Assembly (NCBI RefSeq): GCF_036850765.1
Contig: NC_089491.1
Coordinates: forward strand, 91,172,740-91,236,739
Origin: Saccopteryx bilineata
Taxonomy: Eukaryota > Chordata > Mammalia > Chiroptera > Emballonuridae
Direction: 5' to 3'
DNA: 64,000 bases
The notes beneath the pieces are model-generated. The model had not been told where the DNA came from. It worked only from the letters and a program-made list of their open reading frames with translations, and made no database searches. This document shows, one piece after another, positions 60,249 to 64,000 of the stretch. Each line of letters starts with the position of its first letter. The first letter of the stretch is position 1. A program made the translations under genes and the position numbers.

Positions 60249-60321
60249 GTGCTCACAAAAATTAGGGGATATTTTATCACTTTATATTCATTTTGAAATA
60301 TCCTCTAATTTTTGTGAGCTG
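60249..60321 (+). mobile_element. Mariner-like MITE, 73-bp hairpin
   Basis: Two arms, 'gctcacaaaaattagggg' and 'tcctctaatttttgtgagc', are inverted copies matching at 18 of the outer 19 positions and extending inward to about 24 bp. They enclose a short AT loop, and TA lies on each side (60247-60248 and 60322-60323). The form resembles MADE1-type mariner MITEs. It would fold as a strong RNA hairpin if transcribed. Confidence 0.8.
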
Positions 60322-60826
60322 TATGCTATTTCCCACCCCCTGTCTTATGGGTTCATAATACAGAATCACCTCATGGCTTTCTTCAGGTTATATAGAACCT
60401 AGTTAATTGTGAACTGAAGTTGGTTGCTACTTAACTGTTGATGTCAGACCCTTTAGACTTCTCATTTCCCTCTGGCACCATGACCAGCAAATTCTGTATG
60501 GTGGCTGCTCTGTATGACTGGCTTGCTGAGTAACTACACTGCACAGAGGCCCACAGGCAATCCACAGTGAACACGTACGTGGGCAAGGGATGAACTTTTA
60601 TTATGTCAATCTCTGGAATTTTAAGGATGCTTATTTTTGCAAAATAACACAGCCTTTCCTGACCAATATATATATCTTCTATATTTGGTAAAAATTCACA
60701 CTCAAGTTCAGTTGCTCTTAACAGCAAGTATCTTCCTCTTTGAGATACATCAAAGGGACCTCAAGTGATTTATGTGTTCATAATGTAACCCAAACATTAA
60801 GGCAAACAATTTTTAATACATGTTTT
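60322..60826. other. Unassigned; contains a 98-codon minus-strand frame
   Basis: The frame 60727-60431 on the minus strand has no domain I recognise. Parts of the sequence ('gagattgacataataaaag', 'cagagggaaatgagaag') remind me of an old interspersed repeat, so it is probably not a gene. Confidence 0.35.
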
Positions 60827-61200
60827 GCCCTGGCCAGTTGGCTTAGTGGTAGAGCATCGGCCTGGCGTGCAAGGGGTCCCGGGTTCGATTCCCGGCCAGG
60901 GCACACAGGAGGAGCGCCCATCTGCTTCTCCACCCTTCCCCCTTTCCTTCCTCTCTGTCTCTCTCTTCCCCTCCCGCAGCGAGGCTCCATTGGAGCAAGG
61001 ATGGCCTGGGCGCTGGGGATGGCTCCTTGGCCTCTGCCCCAGGCGCTGGAGTGGCTCTGGTCACGACAGAGCAACACCCCGGAGGGGCAGAGCATCACCC
61101 CCTGTTGGGCGTGCCAGGTGGATCCCGGTCGGGCGCATGCGGGAGTCTGTCTGACTGTCTCTCTCCATTTCCAGCTTCGGAAAAATACAAAAAAAAAAAA
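60827..61200 (+). mobile_element. SINE type A, young, with intact tRNA-like head
   Basis: The first 76 bases can form a tRNA-like end structure: acceptor arms GCCCTGG and CCAGGGC pair fully, and the T arm CCGGG-TTCGATT-CCCGG is perfect. A-box 'tggcttagtggtagagc' and B-box 'ggttcgattcc' are intact. The 11-mer aatacatgttt flanks it (60815 and 61201). Open frames up to 166 codons on both strands are SINE sequence. Confidence 0.97.
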
Positions 61201-62794
61201 AATACATGTTTCTAATTTGGTGGAAACTGTTCTATTATGATGATAATAATGCTATTTTAATAATATATGACATAATCAGCATGACTTATTTTTATTTATT
61301 CTTATGTATATATGCATAAGGGCTTATGAAGGGAAATAGTACTTCTTATTTCAGCCAAATCATGATTTATCTGGTTTGTGAAAGGAGAATAAGGCAAACA
61401 TAGGTTTACAAAACGTGAACCTTCATTACTACTCCTCCTTTGACTCAGTTCTCCTAATTTAGGATCTTTCATTATACTGCAGAGTAGTAGTTAAAAATAT
61501 TCCATATTCATAACTGTAGATTTAAAATGATGAGATGGCAGAGTGCTAACAATAGATAAATAAGAGAGAGATGCATAGAAAGACATATAAATAATACAAT
61601 AGATTTACTCAACAATTATTTATTCAGCACCAATTATGTGCAATGCACAAAGATGCTGAAAATGAAACACAAGATCCTGAGGATATAATAACATGACCAG
61701 AGTGGCCTTTATCACCTGGTAGATATAAACATACAGATGAAAATATCCAAAACCAAAAACCTTACAACAAATTAGTTAACTGGAAGAGCAGATAGTCATC
61801 TTAAATCAAGTTTATAAATGATTTTCTATCTCTCTCAAGCTTAAAAAGGCCAATATTTTGTTAAGGCATTCTGGCAAACTGTTCACCTTTGTAGCAAATA
61901 TTTGAGTGAATATAAAACAGGGCCACTATCTGAACTGATATGAGGTAGCAAATTAACCCATTTACGCTTGATTTGAACAATAAATTTAGACTGCAAACCT
62001 AAGCACCATCACCTGCTTGAAAGGCTGAAAACCTATTTCAAATCTATTTTTATTTCTTGAAATTTTAAAGTGTGATGATTACAATTAGGTTTAAGTTTAT
62101 GACACCTGCCAGGTGTACATCCCATGTTACTCCACCTTTCATTTTTTTTCAGTAAACTAGAAAAAAAAATTTGACATTTTAAAACTCAAGTGTAATATCA
62201 ATATATATCAGGCAAACTCCCTAATGAGATAGCTCATTAGTCCAGAAATTCATTTATAATGCAAGTTTAGCCAAACTGCTAACAGTTTGCATAGAAACTC
62301 TACTTGATTTAATAATTATTCTTTCATGGATAAGTACAAAAAGTGTTTCATTGTTTACATTCAAATTAAAAAATGCACATAGTGCTCCACTAAGAAAAAG
62401 GGCTATTTTGGGTGGTTTATTACATAATATTTTAAGGAGAATGGGCAGTAAGAAATGCTTTTCTATAAATTTTATAAACTGTAGAGGAAAGACCAAAAGT
62501 TAATATTAACTTGTCACATACTAAAATCCTTAGTTAGCCCTTTCTTCAAAACACCTTGGAGAAAACTAAAGGAAGTAGTCATTATTTTATTTACACATAA
62601 GAAGATCACAATTTGAAGCAGCCTCTCCAAGCAGGAAGGTCATCTCAAGGTGAGCACTTTAAATTATTTCAATTAGAATACTGAGTGCGTGCGTACATGT
62701 ATATGTATGTATGTACACATATGTGTGGATTGGGAACTTGGGAACTATTGAATTCTAAATTGAAAAAAATATTTTATCACAGTATTATTTTAAA
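61201..62794. other. No recognised gene or repeat
   Basis: AT-rich. 61600-61700 ('ttatttattcagcacc') resembles the old repeat suspected near 8.75 kb. A palindromic double E-box occurs at 62102-62116. Confidence 0.45.
62102..62116. promoter_or_regulatory. Palindromic double E-box (ZEB/Snail type)
   Basis: acacctgccaggtgt is a perfect 7+1+7 inverted repeat carrying CACCTG and CAGGTG. No nearby gene; function not supported beyond the motif. Confidence 0.3.
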
Positions 62795-62947
62795 GATTTT
62801 ATTTATTGATTTTACAGAGAGAGGAGGGGGGAGCAGCCTGATAGTCCCTTGTTTTTCATATGTGTCTAGACCAGGCAAGCCCAGGGTTTCCGACCATCGA
62901 CCTCAGTGTTCCAAGTCGATGCACTATCCACTGCACCACCAAGGCCA
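62795..62947 (-). mobile_element. Short tRNA-derived SINE, type D, minus strand
   Basis: Reverse orientation: 'tttattgattttacagag', 'gaggaggggggagcagcc', and a head ending 'ccactgcaccaccaaggc'. Read on the minus strand it has 'ggtgcagtggatagtgc' as A-box region. Flanks around 'cagtatt' are a probable target duplication. It differs from types A-C. Confidence 0.65.
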
Positions 62948-64000
62948 TGCTTATAGCAGTATTTTGAAAGCAATCTATATATTTGCAGTTTAATCACTGA
63001 AGACATTATGTCCTGTATCTTTCAGAGCATAATGACCTTTTTTTATTTTTACTTCTGGGAGATATATTTCTCACATACAGCTTGGATTTTCAAAGCTCAG
63101 TCAGAAAACCAGATGGAAGCTGTGAGTGATGGCTGAGGTATCTAATGCAGCCAATGTGGTTGTCTACAAGAGTCAGTGACTTGCTACACTTCCTTTATAA
63201 ACTCTCTTTCCGCTCTCCTCATGTCTGATGAAATATCTTCAGTTTGTTAGGGGGTTAGGAGCTACGTTTTTCTTTGTCATCTGTTGAGCTAAATGCTTAT
63301 AGCATAATTAACATACAATTTCTGCTTTTTTCATATAAGTAGATTTTAAACCAATGGAACATCTTTAGGGGAGAGACATACTATGGCAACAAGATAGTAA
63401 TTTAAATGTTTTAAGTCAATGTTACTCAAATCATAATCAATAAAATGAATATAAACATATTTCATTTTTGTTTCTTTGTTTTTTAGGATAACATACTTTG
63501 GGACAAATAAGTTTAGGGTATTCTACATTATACAGTATTATACAAACATATTTATTGAAAAAAATCAGATCCTTATATATGCTGATGTGCATTTAAATCC
63601 TCCAAAATGGCTACATAATGTAAAGACAACTTTAATCACAATAGTCAAAGTATACTGGGCACCGCATGTAGTGGATCTAATGGGAGTTGTAGATGCGCCA
63701 GGTCCTTCCACACGGTATTGCTTCCAGTATTAAACTCATACATTTTTCATGAGAACCTGAAGTTACTTATTGCTTTATGGTTTTACTTACATATTCATTA
63801 TTAAAGAAATAGGGTGCATGTCATTCTGCTATTTGCCTGCTTAACTGATCCTGGACTCAAGGGAGTATCAAAACCATAACCATCATGCAATAACATCTAG
63901 ATATAAAGACAATCAGCATCAGTGCTCACATAGCAAGTCACATTTTAGGATCTTGTGGAGAAAAGCTAGAAGAGGAGCTCTAAGAACAAGCATTTCATCA
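62948..64000. other. No recognised feature
   Basis: AT-rich. An open frame of about 82 codons (63476-63733) follows a splice-acceptor-like 'tttctttgttttttag' but begins without ATG and resembles no family I know. Confidence 0.4.

Noticed and set aside
60431..60727. 98-codon minus-strand open frame that looks protein-like
   Set aside because: No domain recognised, and parts resemble an old interspersed repeat whose family I cannot name.
60740..61240. 166-codon open frame, the longest in the window, plus overlapping frames on both strands
   Set aside because: Translation of a type A SINE. The same peptide pattern (around GSIPGQGTQE) recurs at every copy of the SINE in the window.
63476..63733. 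Open frame after a good splice-acceptor-like tract
   Set aside because: No ATG, no donor that I can support, no similarity recognised; one acceptor-like site is expected by chance in T-rich DNA.

Overview
The window looks like nuclear DNA of a mammal, most likely a bat of the Rhinolophoidea group (horseshoe or Old World leaf-nosed bats). That assignment is inference. It rests on about 20 copies or fragments of a Rhin-type tRNA-derived SINE, about six copies of a second tRNA-derived SINE, a bat-like L1 3' end, and several non-autonomous hAT transposons with 8-bp target duplications. Mammalian-wide repeats (MIR, Tigger1, old L1) are also present. The sequence is AT-rich and CpG-poor outside the youngest SINEs.

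I see no intact protein-coding gene and no functional RNA gene. The only gene-derived sequence I can support is a broken immunoglobulin lambda variable (IGLV5-like) segment on the minus strand at 29.66-30.13 kb. It keeps a leader exon, an intron and a V exon, but carries a lost splice donor, an in-frame stop and two frameshifts. Most longer open frames lie inside SINEs or L1 3' ends.

Layout: 0-5.7 kb holds old repeats, an RFX-type X-box and a SINE/microsatellite cluster. 5.6-8.7 kb is a repeat-poor, AT-rich interval. 8.7-19.5 kb carries SINEs, a hAT element and an internally deleted Tigger1. 21.6-24.3 kb is a nested set (L1, SINE, hAT, SINE) meeting an opposite L1 tail. 24.8-29.2 kb holds SINEs, a hAT and L1 mosaics, including a 5'-inverted L1. 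The Ig pseudogene follows. 31-37 kb has old L1, MIRs, an LTR-like segment, a tail-only retroinsertion and another hAT. 37-49 kb is sparse, with SINEs and one near-perfect hAT at 43.4 kb. 49-59.3 kb carries SINEs, a second 5'-inverted L1, a further DNA transposon candidate and a nested L1. 60-64 kb has a hairpin MITE, a young SINE with a tRNA-like head and a different short SINE.

SINE type letters A-D are my own labels. Repeat boundaries are accurate to a few bases where a target-site duplication is quoted and approximate elsewhere. I found no convincing undescribed biological system. The items most worth checking are the Ig lambda orphon, the transposon insertions with clean target duplications, and the two twin-primed L1 copies.
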